Positions 17,026 through 26,205 of a stretch of DNA of 64,000 nucleotides are shown piece by piece. Every line of letters begins with the position of its first letter. Within the stretch, counting starts at the first letter, position 1. Under the pieces are notes generated by a model. The model saw only the letters and a program-made list of their open reading frames with translations, was not told the origin of the DNA and made no database searches. The translations under genes were made by a program, and so were the position numbers. Source of the DNA: Caldithrix sp. (lineage in GTDB: Bacteria > Zhuqueibacterota > Zhuqueibacteria > Thermofontimicrobiales > Sulfurfontimicrobiaceae); assembly GCA_020722815.1 (NCBI GenBank), contig DYKB01000007.1, positions 17,883 through 81,882 on the forward strand, written 5' to 3'.

Positions 17026-18747
17026 TCACTGATAAAGAATTTCATAAATAATTGTCTTTAATCCATTCTTTTCTGAATTATCATAAACCTTTTTTAAATC
17101 GGCCGGTACATCTTTTTCCGCGAACAGATTGGCGATTAGCGGGAAATGATGTTTATAGCGATCGTCCAAGACGAGATAGCGGACATTCCGATGCCGTGCA
17201 TAAGCGAGCAGCCGGGTGACGTCATTTTCGGGAATCTCCACCGATTCATTGATATTGTAATTTCCTGCATAAAAACTGACAGCATGGTTATAAGCCATTA
17301 TTATCGGTCCTTTTTCATGGATGTTTTCTTTTATCCAGAGACCGGCTCTTTTTTGCTCAATGGCAGGGTCCCACTCAGCAATAGAATTGATGTTCTGCTT
17401 CATTTGTTTACCAAATTCGAGGATAAAAGACCCCATCAAAATCAGCAACATCACGATTACAACACTACCATAGCGAATCAACCACCAATCAGACATTTTT
17501 CCAAAAATATTACTTAAAATAATTTGCATCCATTTGATTAGATCAATCACTCCAATACCAACCCAGATAAAGCAAATTGGCAGGAGGGGAATAAAGTATC
17601 GATGGGTGATATGAAATAATGGAATCAGGGCGAACCAGAAAAAAATCAAGAAGCTAAGCAGATAAAAATTTAAAATCATCATCGATCGGGACCAGGCATG
17701 ACCAAAAAAGCCCAGGCCAAACAGGATTACAAGTGGTAACGTCAATACTTTCGCGAGTTCGCCGCCCAGTAATTTATAATAATTTTCCAGGACTTTTGCC
17801 AATACGCCTGTGATGTTCATTTGCACCGGCGTACTATTGTCAGCCTTCTGAAGCTGGGTGACAAATGTCCCCTGATGATAAATCTCATCCTGGGGGAGTC
17901 GTTTATTATCCGGCGAGAGGGTATGGAAAGGATTCTCACCATATTGATCCTTATTCGTGACATAATATTCTCCCAATTGATTGACTTTCCCCTTGGTACT
18001 GATTGTCCATTCCCCGGTTTGTTGTTTCAAAAAATAGAGATAGGGAAAAGAAACAATCCCAAAGCCAATGATACTTAACAGGAGAATAATAAAATAGGGG
18101 GTGATTTTTTCTTTACTGAAAAGATAAAAAATCATTAACAATATCGTAAATCCCCAAAATGTCAGGAGAAATCCGATACCCTCTGGGCGTGTCAAGTAAG
18201 AAAGGCCAAAAAGTCCGCCTACCGCTAATGCCAGCAGTTTTCGTCGATGATTCAGAACATTCCACCCAAGCAATATCCCTGAGATTGATACCAGCATGTA
18301 GAGGAATTCAGTTTCTGCCTTGATACTGAATGAAGCAGAAAAAGGGAAAAAGAGCCCCAGTGCACTCACCACAAAACCGACTTTCCGATTGAAATAGTTC
18401 TTCAAAAAGAAAAACAAAGGAAAAGTGATACTGACCGTGCATAAAATTGTCAACCAGCGGGCAGCCGATTCAAAATTCGGAATAATAAACGAAAAGATTG
18501 TCACCATGAGCGGATAAAGGGGCGACCAATATGTATGAAACACCTGGTTTAAACCATTAATTCGCCCACTGGCGGCTAATTTTAAATAGTTAACTTCGTC
18601 AAAGCCGATGGCGTACGCTTTCGATAAGTAAATGAATCGCAAGGCGATTGCGGCAATGATCAGTAACACCAGACCGAGCCAATCGCGACGACGCATTTTC
18701 AAATCTGACTCGCCTGAAGGTTGAGCAAACATGTTTTCGCTCCTCAT
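17026..18747 (-). CDS. GT-C family (GT39/ArnT-like) membrane glycosyltransferase
   Basis: A 573-residue membrane protein with about 10-12 helices. The first periplasmic loop has the acidic GT-C motif D50-E51 (AIGFDEVNYL), followed by YWSPLYPLMV, a layout typical of ArnT/PMT-type enzymes that use polyprenyl-phosphate-linked sugars outside the membrane. The C-terminal third is a soluble periplasmic domain. The ATG shares one base with the stop of the preceding GT4 gene (TAATG), pointing to translational coupling. Polyprenyl-phosphate-sugar synthase-like GT2 genes at 28786-31848 could supply its donor (inference). Confidence 0.82.
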   Translation of the reverse strand: MRSENMFAQPSGESDLKMRRRDWLGLVLLIIAAIALRFIYLSKAYAIGFDEVNYLKLAASGRINGLNQVFHTYWSPLYPLMVTIFSFIIPNFESAARWLTILCTVSITFPLFFFLKNYFNRKVGFVVSALGLFFPFSASFSIKAETEFLYMLVSISGILLGWNVLNHRRKLLALAVGGLFGLSYLTRPEGIGFLLTFWGFTILLMIFYLFSKEKITPYFIILLLSIIGFGIVSFPYLYFLKQQTGEWTISTKGKVNQLGEYYVTNKDQYGENPFHTLSPDNKRLPQDEIYHQGTFVTQLQKADNSTPVQMNITGVLAKVLENYYKLLGGELAKVLTLPLVILFGLGFFGHAWSRSMMILNFYLLSFLIFFWFALIPLFHITHRYFIPLLPICFIWVGIGVIDLIKWMQIILSNIFGKMSDWWLIRYGSVVIVMLLILMGSFILEFGKQMKQNINSIAEWDPAIEQKRAGLWIKENIHEKGPIIMAYNHAVSFYAGNYNINESVEIPENDVTRLLAYARHRNVRYLVLDDRYKHHFPLIANLFAEKDVPADLKKVYDNSEKNGLKTIIYEILYQ

Positions 18748-19856
18748 TATTTTTTTACTTTGTGATTACTCAATTCCTTAAATAAATTTTCATAACTATC
18801 GGTAATCCGATCCCAGGTATAGGCTTCCAAAATTCGCTGATGGGTTTTTTGACGATATTCTTCCACGACTTCCGGATGATCGACAATATATTGCATTTTC
18901 TCCCGTACGCTGTCAATGTTTCGCGAATTGAAATAAATACCCGCTTCTCGAAGCACTTCATGATGTTCAGGTACCTCATTTGCCAGCACACAATTTCCAT
19001 AGCCCATGCCTTCTAAAAGCGCTGGATGAGTTCCACCAACTTCGGTGGCTTGAATATAGGCATACGCATGGGACTGGAATTCTTTATAGCCATTTCCGAA
19101 AACATAGCCTGTAAAAATGATTCGGGGATCGGTGGTGGATTTCACCTGTTTGATGTAGTCAGTGCTATAGGGTGCATCTCCTACCATCACCAGGTTCATA
19201 TCCGTTTTGACTTTCTCGAAGGCCTTCACCACGGCCAGGGCATTATTTTCGGGCTCCATCCGACTCACATATAGCAAATAACGACCCGGTTTGACATTAA
19301 ATTTTTGCAACACTTCGGTACTTTGAACCTTTTCAGTTGGGGCACCATAAGGGATAAAAGTTGAATCAGAATTAAATTTATCTTTATAATATTTTCGGAT
19401 GTAAATTGAATCAGTGACAATATGGTGGGCACTCCAGGTGGCAATCCATTCCGACAACTGATAATACCAGCGACCCAACCGATTCCATTTCGCCCGTTGC
19501 CATTCCAGTCCATCCACATTAATGGCAACTTTTTTAAAACCCAATCGTGGAATAAGGGCAAAAATGCTATTGGCACTGTTACAAATTAATATTGTATCGA
19601 ATTTTCGAAATAAAGCATGCCAGGCCGCAACAAAAGTGTTGGCGACGGTATCCAGATATTTATGTGAAATTGTTGGCAGGATGACCAGCTCAACGCCTTT
19701 ATAATATTTCTCTTTATAATCAATAATATTCGATCGTCCATAAACGGTCACATCGTGCCCCCGCTCTGCTAAACGGGTGGATAATTGTTCAGCAAAGGTT
19801 TCAAAGCCTCCATAATTGGCAGGGATCCCCCTGGTACCCATTATTGCAATTTTCAT
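18747..19856 (-). CDS. DUF1972/GT4 glycosyltransferase (rhamnosyltransferase-like)
   Basis: A 369-residue glycosyltransferase. The N-terminus MKIAIMGTRGIPANYGGFE is the hallmark of the DUF1972 domain that fronts a GT4 C-terminal domain; the donor side shows LYVSRMEPENNALAV and TEVGGTHPALLEGMGYGNC. Family members are often annotated as rhamnosyl- or fucosyl-transferases of capsule and LPS loci. I use the ATG at 19856, preceded by AAGGAATGG; a TTG at 19883 would add nine residues (MITKEWIRF) not usual in the family. It is fused by a one-base overlap to the GT-C gene downstream. Confidence 0.85.
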   Translation of the reverse strand: MKIAIMGTRGIPANYGGFETFAEQLSTRLAERGHDVTVYGRSNIIDYKEKYYKGVELVILPTISHKYLDTVANTFVAAWHALFRKFDTILICNSANSIFALIPRLGFKKVAINVDGLEWQRAKWNRLGRWYYQLSEWIATWSAHHIVTDSIYIRKYYKDKFNSDSTFIPYGAPTEKVQSTEVLQKFNVKPGRYLLYVSRMEPENNALAVVKAFEKVKTDMNLVMVGDAPYSTDYIKQVKSTTDPRIIFTGYVFGNGYKEFQSHAYAYIQATEVGGTHPALLEGMGYGNCVLANEVPEHHEVLREAGIYFNSRNIDSVREKMQYIVDHPEVVEEYRQKTHQRILEAYTWDRITDSYENLFKELSNHKVKK

Positions 19857-19905
19857 AAACCGAATCCATTCCTTTGTAATCAATAACTTCCTGTCTCATT
19901 TTTTT

Positions 19906-21057
19906 CTATCGTTTAAAATTTTCTTTCATAAATTGCAAAATTTCCTGCACGACAAAATCAATATCCGAATACGTCATTTTTGGATAGAGCGGCAGGGTCA
20001 CTTCCCGCTGAGCGATGTCGGTGGTGAGTGGCAAATCTTCCCGCAAACTATCATGCAAATTCCGATGATAGGTAAAAAGGTGTGTCGGCGGATAATGAAT
20101 ACTGGTTTGAATGCCAGCATTTTTGAGATAACCCATAAACGCCAGTCGATCAACTCCTTTGGCCAAAAGTATGGGCATCACATGAAAACTGGGCGTTCCC
20201 GGATGATTTTGAAATGGCACACTGAGCCCCGGAACGGCCGCCAGTTTTTTATGATAATATTTTGTTAATTCAGTTCTTCGCGCGTTATATTCTGGTAATT
20301 TTTTAAGCTGAACCCGACCAATGGCCGACTGCAGTTCCGTCGGCCGATAATTGTAACCCAATGCGACCACATCATAGGAGTAATTATGACCTTTAAATCG
20401 ATCCAGGGTTAGGGAGGTCATCCCGTGTGATCGCATCACGCGTAAATTTTCCGCCAATTGATCATCGTTTGTGGTGATCAGGCCGCCTTCACCCATGGTC
20501 ATGTTTTTATTTGAAAAGAAACTGAAACAGCCAGCCGCGCCAAACGTTCCACAATATTGACCAGCGATCTGGGCACCAGGAGCATGGGCCGCATCTTCAA
20601 ATACCTGCAAATTGAATTCTTTGGCAATTTCACCAATTTCTCGCATCCGACAGGGGAAACCGGCATAATGTACCACCAGGATACCTTTGGTTTTCGGTGT
20701 AATCTTTTCACGAATCCGATCCGGTGAGATATTAAAATCATCATAACCAATTACATCCGCCCAGACCGGGGTCGCACCAGTATAGAGAATCGAGTTCGTG
20801 GTTGCAACAAATGTCATTGATGGGACAATCACTTCATCTTCCGGCCCAATTCCGGCTGCAACCAGCGCCAGATGCAGCGCTGCGGTGCCATTATTCACAC
20901 AAAAAGCATGTTTGCAATTCACCATCTGGGCGAATTCGGTTTCAAATTTTTTTGTTACTTCTCCCAGCGTCAGCCAGCCTGATTTAAGGACATCAGTTAC
21001 GGCTGAAATTTCAGCTTCACTCATGTCAATGTCAAAAAGCGGTATTTTCCAGTTCAT
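19906..21057 (-). CDS. DegT/DnrJ/EryC1/StrS sugar aminotransferase
   Basis: A 383-residue PLP-dependent nucleotide-sugar aminotransferase. The cofactor lysine is K184 in FFSNKNMTMGEGG, with the upstream NNGTAALHLAL phosphate-binding loop, EDAAHAPGA and the N-terminal SGWLTLGEVTKKFE. Enzymes of this family aminate keto-deoxysugars at C3 or C4. The likely substrate is the product of the 4,6-dehydratase-like SDR at 25102-26091 (inference from the shared locus), giving an amino-dideoxysugar. A strong GGAGGA precedes the ATG, and the gene lies 15 bp after the DUF2079 gene. Confidence 0.9.
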   Translation of the reverse strand: MNWKIPLFDIDMSEAEISAVTDVLKSGWLTLGEVTKKFETEFAQMVNCKHAFCVNNGTAALHLALVAAGIGPEDEVIVPSMTFVATTNSILYTGATPVWADVIGYDDFNISPDRIREKITPKTKGILVVHYAGFPCRMREIGEIAKEFNLQVFEDAAHAPGAQIAGQYCGTFGAAGCFSFFSNKNMTMGEGGLITTNDDQLAENLRVMRSHGMTSLTLDRFKGHNYSYDVVALGYNYRPTELQSAIGRVQLKKLPEYNARRTELTKYYHKKLAAVPGLSVPFQNHPGTPSFHVMPILLAKGVDRLAFMGYLKNAGIQTSIHYPPTHLFTYHRNLHDSLREDLPLTTDIAQREVTLPLYPKMTYSDIDFVVQEILQFMKENFKR

Positions 21058-21072
21058 TCTATTTCCTCCAAA

Positions 21073-23028
21073 TTAAAATTCAAATTCAAAAAGTGGCTGG
21101 AATTCGGTAGTTTCCGAAATCTCGCTATTCAGCTTCTCCAATGCAACCGCCACTGTGTATTTACCAGCCAGTAAGTCGCGCGGTGCTTCCCAAAAAATCT
21201 CATCCCGTACCAGTTCCCCTTCAATCCATTTTGAAGTGGGAAAGAGTTCAAAAACGGGATAATGTTCAAAAAAATAACTTTGTTCTGTGTTATAAATTTT
21301 ATAGTAAAATTTATAATCTTCTGGATAATCAACTTTTGAACTCCAGAAGGTAGTAAAATGAATCATTTTCAAAAAATATTGTTTCGTGATATCGCTCATA
21401 TTAAAACCACGTTCCAGTGGTTCAAACCAGCGATGCCCCACAAACTGGATTTCGGGAGTCAAATCCAGGTTTGATTTGACATGAATAGTATCCCCTGAAC
21501 TATATGCTAACTTCATCAACCCGGCGTCATAATTTGCCCCTTTGCGAAACAGGCAAACGCCGTCCAGAAAGGCCACGCAGCCATAATTTCTATCCCGTAA
21601 AACGGTTTCAATCCGTTTGTTATCGGGCCAATCAAAGGGCAATAAAAAAGTCTCCCGCGTGATGAAGGTGTATTTCTTCATATAAAAATCATACAGGATA
21701 TAATCGACCTTATCGATATTATCGTTAAATACATAAACTTCATGTCGTTCAGCCACATGTGGAACCAGTGCATTCAAGGATGAGACCGATGCATCTTCCG
21801 GTATTTGACGAATGACTTTTTTAATATTTGCAAAATGCGGGATAATTTTCCATTCGCCGCCATCAAAAACATTTGATTTCCAGAGAAAGAGCATGCCTGA
21901 ACAGACCAATATCCCGGATACTAAAACCGATTGTAAAATTTTATTATTGGAAGTCGTTCGGGATTTGGTTATTTTTTTATCGAGAAAATCAAGAATTCGT
22001 CGGCTTCCGATAATTGCTGAAATATAAATAAACGGAACAATGGGCGCGCTGTAATAATGTTCAATATCATGCGTGTAAAAATAGCTACTGAGCAAATTAA
22101 TTGCAAAAACCGGTGTCGCGATTAATAATGTTTCCAGACTGAAAAAACTGGTAAAGATCACCGGACCAAAAAGATAGAGAAAATATCGGATATTGTACTT
22201 TTTTGCCAGAAATTTTATCGGATACAAAATATCCTCTCCAACCTGACTCAGGTGTGACCAGTGGGTGTCGGCGCCAGCCATAATATCAAAAGCTGGCAAA
22301 CCCAGCATGTTCCGAATCGTCATCCGTTTATACCAGAGCAGGAAAAAGAGGGCGCTCATAACAATCGTGGTAAAACCAACTTTCTTCTCTTTCTGAATCA
22401 GAACAGCATAGATGCCCATCATGATGAGAATCAGTGCGGAATCTTCCCGGCAACTCAATGCCAGCGCTGAAAAAATGATAAAGCGCTTATAATTTTTGTT
22501 ATATAAATAATAAAATGAAAATGCCAACATCGGTGCTGCCAGTGTAATCCCATGGACATCAAATAAATTGGCATTATGAATCGCCGGATTAAGCAGGTAG
22601 CCCGCAGCAAAAACAATCCCGATAAATGAATTTTGAAAAACCTGTCTTCCCAACCAGAAGATTGGTATTGCCCCGCTGGCTACCATTGCTGTTTGAAATA
22701 TTAAAATCGTATGCGGCGAAGAAAAAATGATATAAAAAAAGGCAATGATGACATAAATAAATTCCCAATGTGCCATCCAGAAACGAAGCATCGGGAATCC
22801 CATATTGATACTTTCCTGCAGCATCCAGCCGTTCGCGGTGTTCCAGACGGTCTGAATCATGATACCCAGATCGTAAGCACTGGCAGTAAAACTTTCAAAA
22901 CGAATAATTGAAAAAATGCTTAATGCAACTGTGTATACGAGTGCCAGAAAAAGAACCACATAACAATAATTAAACCGACTGGTTTGTTCAAGATGTGAAC
23001 CCGTCAAAGTTTTTTCCGGTTTTTGCAT
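21073..23028 (-). CDS. DUF2079 membrane protein (GT-C-like)
   Basis: A 651-residue protein with about 10-12 membrane helices in the first two thirds and a soluble C-terminal domain. The segment ASAYDLGIMIQTVWNTANG matches the start of DUF2079, a family that resembles GT-C membrane glycosyltransferases; SCREDSALILI and FDVHG are further family-like sites. I use the ATG at 23028 because AAGGAG lies 8 bp upstream; the ATG at 23055 would overlap the preceding gene and has no such site. It lies 14 bp behind a GT4 gene. Function is inferred only from the family. Confidence 0.8.
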   Translation of the reverse strand: MQKPEKTLTGSHLEQTSRFNYCYVVLFLALVYTVALSIFSIIRFESFTASAYDLGIMIQTVWNTANGWMLQESINMGFPMLRFWMAHWEFIYVIIAFFYIIFSSPHTILIFQTAMVASGAIPIFWLGRQVFQNSFIGIVFAAGYLLNPAIHNANLFDVHGITLAAPMLAFSFYYLYNKNYKRFIIFSALALSCREDSALILIMMGIYAVLIQKEKKVGFTTIVMSALFFLLWYKRMTIRNMLGLPAFDIMAGADTHWSHLSQVGEDILYPIKFLAKKYNIRYFLYLFGPVIFTSFFSLETLLIATPVFAINLLSSYFYTHDIEHYYSAPIVPFIYISAIIGSRRILDFLDKKITKSRTTSNNKILQSVLVSGILVCSGMLFLWKSNVFDGGEWKIIPHFANIKKVIRQIPEDASVSSLNALVPHVAERHEVYVFNDNIDKVDYILYDFYMKKYTFITRETFLLPFDWPDNKRIETVLRDRNYGCVAFLDGVCLFRKGANYDAGLMKLAYSSGDTIHVKSNLDLTPEIQFVGHRWFEPLERGFNMSDITKQYFLKMIHFTTFWSSKVDYPEDYKFYYKIYNTEQSYFFEHYPVFELFPTSKWIEGELVRDEIFWEAPRDLLAGKYTVAVALEKLNSEISETTEFQPLFEFEF

Positions 23029-23042
23029 TGCTGTGATCTCCT

Positions 23043-24134
23043 TTAGGCCGGACATAACTTTTTATAAATATTTAAAATCTTGCCGGCAATAATCGGTAAA
23101 GTCAATTCATTTTCCACTTTTACCCGATTATAACGACCCAATTTAATCGCCAGATCCGGATGGTCAAACAGATAATTTATCTTTTCTGCCAATTGATTTT
23201 CATTATTAAAATCAACGACAAAACCATTGACGCCGTCTTTAATATAATCACCACTGCCTTCGGGCGTACAAACGACGGGTAAGCCGGCGGACATGGCTTC
23301 CAGGGTGCAGAGGGGCGCCCCTTCTGATAAGGAAGGCATAACCAGCAGCCACGCTTTTTGATAAATTTCCACCATTTCCTGATCAGATAGGCCGGTTGTC
23401 ACTTCAAAATTTTTTAATTGACGAATTTGCTCTCTGATTTCCGGTGGAATTCGTGAAGCAACGGCTACGACTTTTCCTTTAATATTTTTGGCTGCTTTTA
23501 CCAATGTATCAAAGCCTTTACCCAATGAACCGCGGCCTACAAAAAGGGCGACTGGTTCTTTAAATTGTGTTTCTGAATTGGGTCTAAAGCGTTGATAATC
23601 AACACCATACTGAATCACTTCGATCCGTTCCGGTTGAATATTCATCCTTTCAACCAGATAATCTTTAAATGATTCACGACAAACCGTTATCATATCGGCA
23701 TTTTGAAAACCCATCTTTTCAAAGTGCTTAAAAATCTGGTACGAGGCCGGATTAAAGAAAATGCGATATTTTGCTGGCAAGTACCGCCCATAAAAATCCG
23801 CCTGTCGTGAAACCAGATAATGTGTTGACATTACGGTTGGTATTTTGGCTTTTTTCCAGGCCGATGTGAATGGCGAACCAAAATGAATGAGACTGTGACT
23901 GTTCGCTATCTTCTGAATAGCTTTTCGGCCATAATAGGGATAAATTACCAATTCGCGCAGGTTCGGAAAATATTTTATGGAATCCGGCAAATTGGTCTGA
24001 ATACCATCGGAATAGGCATAAATCCGGCTTTGAATCCCCATTTGGGCGTAATATTCAGCCAACCGGCGCGTCCACACGGGAACACCACCAAGTGGATTAT
24101 GGCGATAGGTTTCTACGATATAAGCAATATTCAT
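23043..24134 (-). CDS. GT4-family glycosyltransferase
   Basis: A 363-residue GT-B enzyme with the N-terminal glycine-rich loop (NPLGGVPVWTRRLAEYYA), ALFVGRGSLGKGFDTLVKA at the donor-domain start, and PSLSEGAPLCTLEAMSAGLPVV carrying the GT4 E-x7-E motif. GGGAG precedes the ATG by 9 bp. Gene order and 14-15 bp gaps place it in one unit with the nucleotidyltransferase upstream and the DUF2079 gene downstream. Sugar specificity unknown. Confidence 0.87.
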   Translation of the reverse strand: MNIAYIVETYRHNPLGGVPVWTRRLAEYYAQMGIQSRIYAYSDGIQTNLPDSIKYFPNLRELVIYPYYGRKAIQKIANSHSLIHFGSPFTSAWKKAKIPTVMSTHYLVSRQADFYGRYLPAKYRIFFNPASYQIFKHFEKMGFQNADMITVCRESFKDYLVERMNIQPERIEVIQYGVDYQRFRPNSETQFKEPVALFVGRGSLGKGFDTLVKAAKNIKGKVVAVASRIPPEIREQIRQLKNFEVTTGLSDQEMVEIYQKAWLLVMPSLSEGAPLCTLEAMSAGLPVVCTPEGSGDYIKDGVNGFVVDFNNENQLAEKINYLFDHPDLAIKLGRYNRVKVENELTLPIIAGKILNIYKKLCPA

Positions 24135-24149
24135 TTTAAAAAACTCCCG

Positions 24150-24863
24150 CTAAATTGAACCCGACAAAAGTTCGGACTTCAGAGTCTCATATTCATCAAG
24201 CGCCAGTTCATAATCCTCTTTTCGTCCGATATCACGCCAATAATCCCGAAAACGAAAGCCGGAAACGCGTATTTTTTCCTGAATCAGCCGGTGTACCAGA
24301 CTGGGAATGTCAAAGTATGCATTTCGCGGAATATAATCCAGCGCCTTTCGGTTGAGAATATAAATTCCCATACTCACCTGATAAGTCAGGGTTGGTTTCT
24401 CAACATATTCATAAATTTCATGATTTTCATTGGCTTTCAAAGTGCCCAGATCGATTTTAACATCTTTATCATACATCGCTATCGAAAAAGCGGCCTGTTG
24501 TTGTAAATGAAAATCCATTAAATTTTTATATTTTAAATTCGTCAGAATATCACCATTCATCGCGAGAAAATTTTCATCAAGCCCATCGATTAATGTTAAT
24601 GGGCCAATGGTTCCCATGGGGAATGTTTCCCGCGAATAACGAATCCGAACGCCCAGTTTGCTGCCATCGCCAAAATAGGCTTCCAAAAGTTCGGCTAAAT
24701 AACCTACGGCCATGATAATATCATCAAATCCATTCTCTTTTAATTGTCGAATAACCAGTTCCAGAATTGGCATATCATTAATAGGCATTAATGGCTTTGG
24801 CAAAATCGTTGTATACGGTCGCAACCGCGTGCCCTTGCCGCCTGCTAAAATCACTGCTTGCAT
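24150..24863 (-). CDS. Sugar-1-phosphate nucleotidyltransferase
   Basis: A 237-residue NTP-transferase with the signature LAGGKGTRLRPYT at 6-18 and the catalytic NGDILT and YVEKPT sites. It lacks the C-terminal beta-helix of GlmU/GlgC-type enzymes, so it is a short single-domain form, as in guanylyl-, cytidylyl- and thymidylyltransferases for sugar-1-phosphates. It follows a LegB-like 4,6-dehydratase, so it may make the NDP-sugar that the dehydratase uses (inference). GAGGATGG precedes the ATG. Confidence 0.87.
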   Translation of the reverse strand: MQAVILAGGKGTRLRPYTTILPKPLMPINDMPILELVIRQLKENGFDDIIMAVGYLAELLEAYFGDGSKLGVRIRYSRETFPMGTIGPLTLIDGLDENFLAMNGDILTNLKYKNLMDFHLQQQAAFSIAMYDKDVKIDLGTLKANENHEIYEYVEKPTLTYQVSMGIYILNRKALDYIPRNAYFDIPSLVHRLIQEKIRVSGFRFRDYWRDIGRKEDYELALDEYETLKSELLSGSI

Positions 24864-24977
24864 TTTCCATCCTCGTCGATTTGTTCTAATTCCATTTAGT
24901 TGCTTTGTAATGTTCTTAATAAGTTTTTTTAATCATTTTTTTCATCCACTGATGACTACGAAGAGGATATAAAATAA

Positions 24978-25048
24978 GGGTGTCATATCCTGATGAAAAG
25001 GTATCCATTCCCCCTGATTCTCTGGATCCATCATCAGAAATGACACCC
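24978..25048. repeat. Inverted repeat with GGGTGTCAT / ATGACACCC arms
   Basis: Left arm 24978-24995 (GGGTGTCATATCCTGATG) pairs with right arm 25032-25048 (CATCAGAAATGACACCC) except for a small internal loop, with a 36-bp spacer. It sits in the 238-bp gap between the dehydratase and nucleotidyltransferase genes and could act as a processed mRNA hairpin or be a mobile-type intergenic repeat. Confidence 0.6.
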
Positions 25049-25061
25049 CAATACCCCCATG

Positions 25062-25104
25062 ACAATTGAAAATTAACAATTAACAATTGACAATTAACAA
25101 ATTA
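25062..25104. repeat. A/T-rich 7-bp tandem repeat array
   Basis: Six heptamer units of the ACAATTA/ACAATTG type run in tandem and abut the stop codon of the dehydratase gene at 25102. Similar short arrays are often found next to dispersed inverted repeats; here one lies 14 bp away. Confidence 0.6.
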
Positions 25105-26091
25105 TACGTTATAAATATCCGGCTTATAAAGCCCCTGATTTTGCCGAATAAATTCGATTGTCTCCATGAGCCCCTGTTCCAGCGTGTATTGTGGCTCCCA
25201 GCCAGTCAATTCTTTAGCAAGGTGGTTATCACAAATAAGCTGCATCACTTCGCTCTTTTCAGGCCGGATACGGGCTTCGTCGGTTTCGATCAGAATATCT
25301 TTGTGGAGCAATTGGGCAATTTTTTGGGCCAGTTCACCGATTGTGATCCCTTTTCCAAAACCAACATTGACGACTTTACCAATAGTCGCTTCGCTCTCGG
25401 CGATTTTAATGAATCCATTGGCGGTATCTTTGGCATAGTTCAGGTCGCGAACAGGCGTCAGCGAACCCAATTTAATCTTATCTCTGGTTAAAGCCTGACT
25501 GATAATGGTCGGAATAACCGCCCGTGCGGATTGTCGGGGACCATACGTATTAAAAGGCCGAATCGTTGCTACGGGCAAATTAAACGACAGATAGTAACTT
25601 TCAGCAATCTTGTCAGCGCCAATTTTGCTCGCTGAGTATGGTGATTGGCCCTGTAAAGGGTGCTTTTCATCAATAGGCGTATAAATTGCCGTGCCATAGG
25701 TTTCGCTGGTTGACGTATGGACAATTTTTGAAACATTTGACTGTAAACCCGCCTGCATGACATTTAATGTCCCTTTGACATTGGTATCGACATAAGAGGC
25801 TGGCGCCATATACGAATAGGGAATTGCAATCAGTGCCGCCAGATGAAACACCACTTCCCGATCAGCCATTGCTTTTTGCACAGAAAATGGATCCTGAACA
25901 TCACCGGTAAAAATTTCTATTTCTTTCTGTATATTCTTCGGTAACACTTCGATTAATCCCCAGTTATTTCTTGAATTATAATGCACCATTCCCCGGACGT
26001 TGGCTCCCAATTCTACCATTCGCTCTGTTAAATGACTCCCGATAAAGCCCCCTGCTCCTGTGATGAGAACTTTAACCCCTTGCCAGTTCAT
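25102..26091 (-). CDS. LegB-like NAD-dependent nucleotide-sugar 4,6-dehydratase (SDR)
   Basis: A 329-residue extended SDR. The Rossmann GxxGxxG is TGAGGFIG (11-18) and the catalytic Y152-x3-K156 lies in YSASKIGADK. Conserved segments HYNSRNNWG, AIPYSY, SETYGTA and NTYGPRQSARAVIPT are those I associate with the LegB-type UDP/GDP-GlcNAc 4,6-dehydratases of legionaminic acid and bacillosamine routes. The product would be a 4-keto-6-deoxy-HexNAc, a natural substrate for the DegT aminotransferase at 19906-21057. No legI/neuB synthase is in the window, so a simple amino-dideoxysugar is more likely than a nonulosonic acid. AAGGGAGA lies ahead of the ATG. Confidence 0.85.
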   Translation of the reverse strand: MNWQGVKVLITGAGGFIGSHLTERMVELGANVRGMVHYNSRNNWGLIEVLPKNIQKEIEIFTGDVQDPFSVQKAMADREVVFHLAALIAIPYSYMAPASYVDTNVKGTLNVMQAGLQSNVSKIVHTSTSETYGTAIYTPIDEKHPLQGQSPYSASKIGADKIAESYYLSFNLPVATIRPFNTYGPRQSARAVIPTIISQALTRDKIKLGSLTPVRDLNYAKDTANGFIKIAESEATIGKVVNVGFGKGITIGELAQKIAQLLHKDILIETDEARIRPEKSEVMQLICDNHLAKELTGWEPQYTLEQGLMETIEFIRQNQGLYKPDIYNV

Positions 26092-26205
26092 TAATCAGAT
26101 CTCCCTTCAAAATTTATTACTAAATTTATTAAAAAATATGTTCCATAATTTGCTTTAGTTAATTGAATTGTGTTTAACAAAAGTGTTATCATCATATTAA
26201 TGTCA

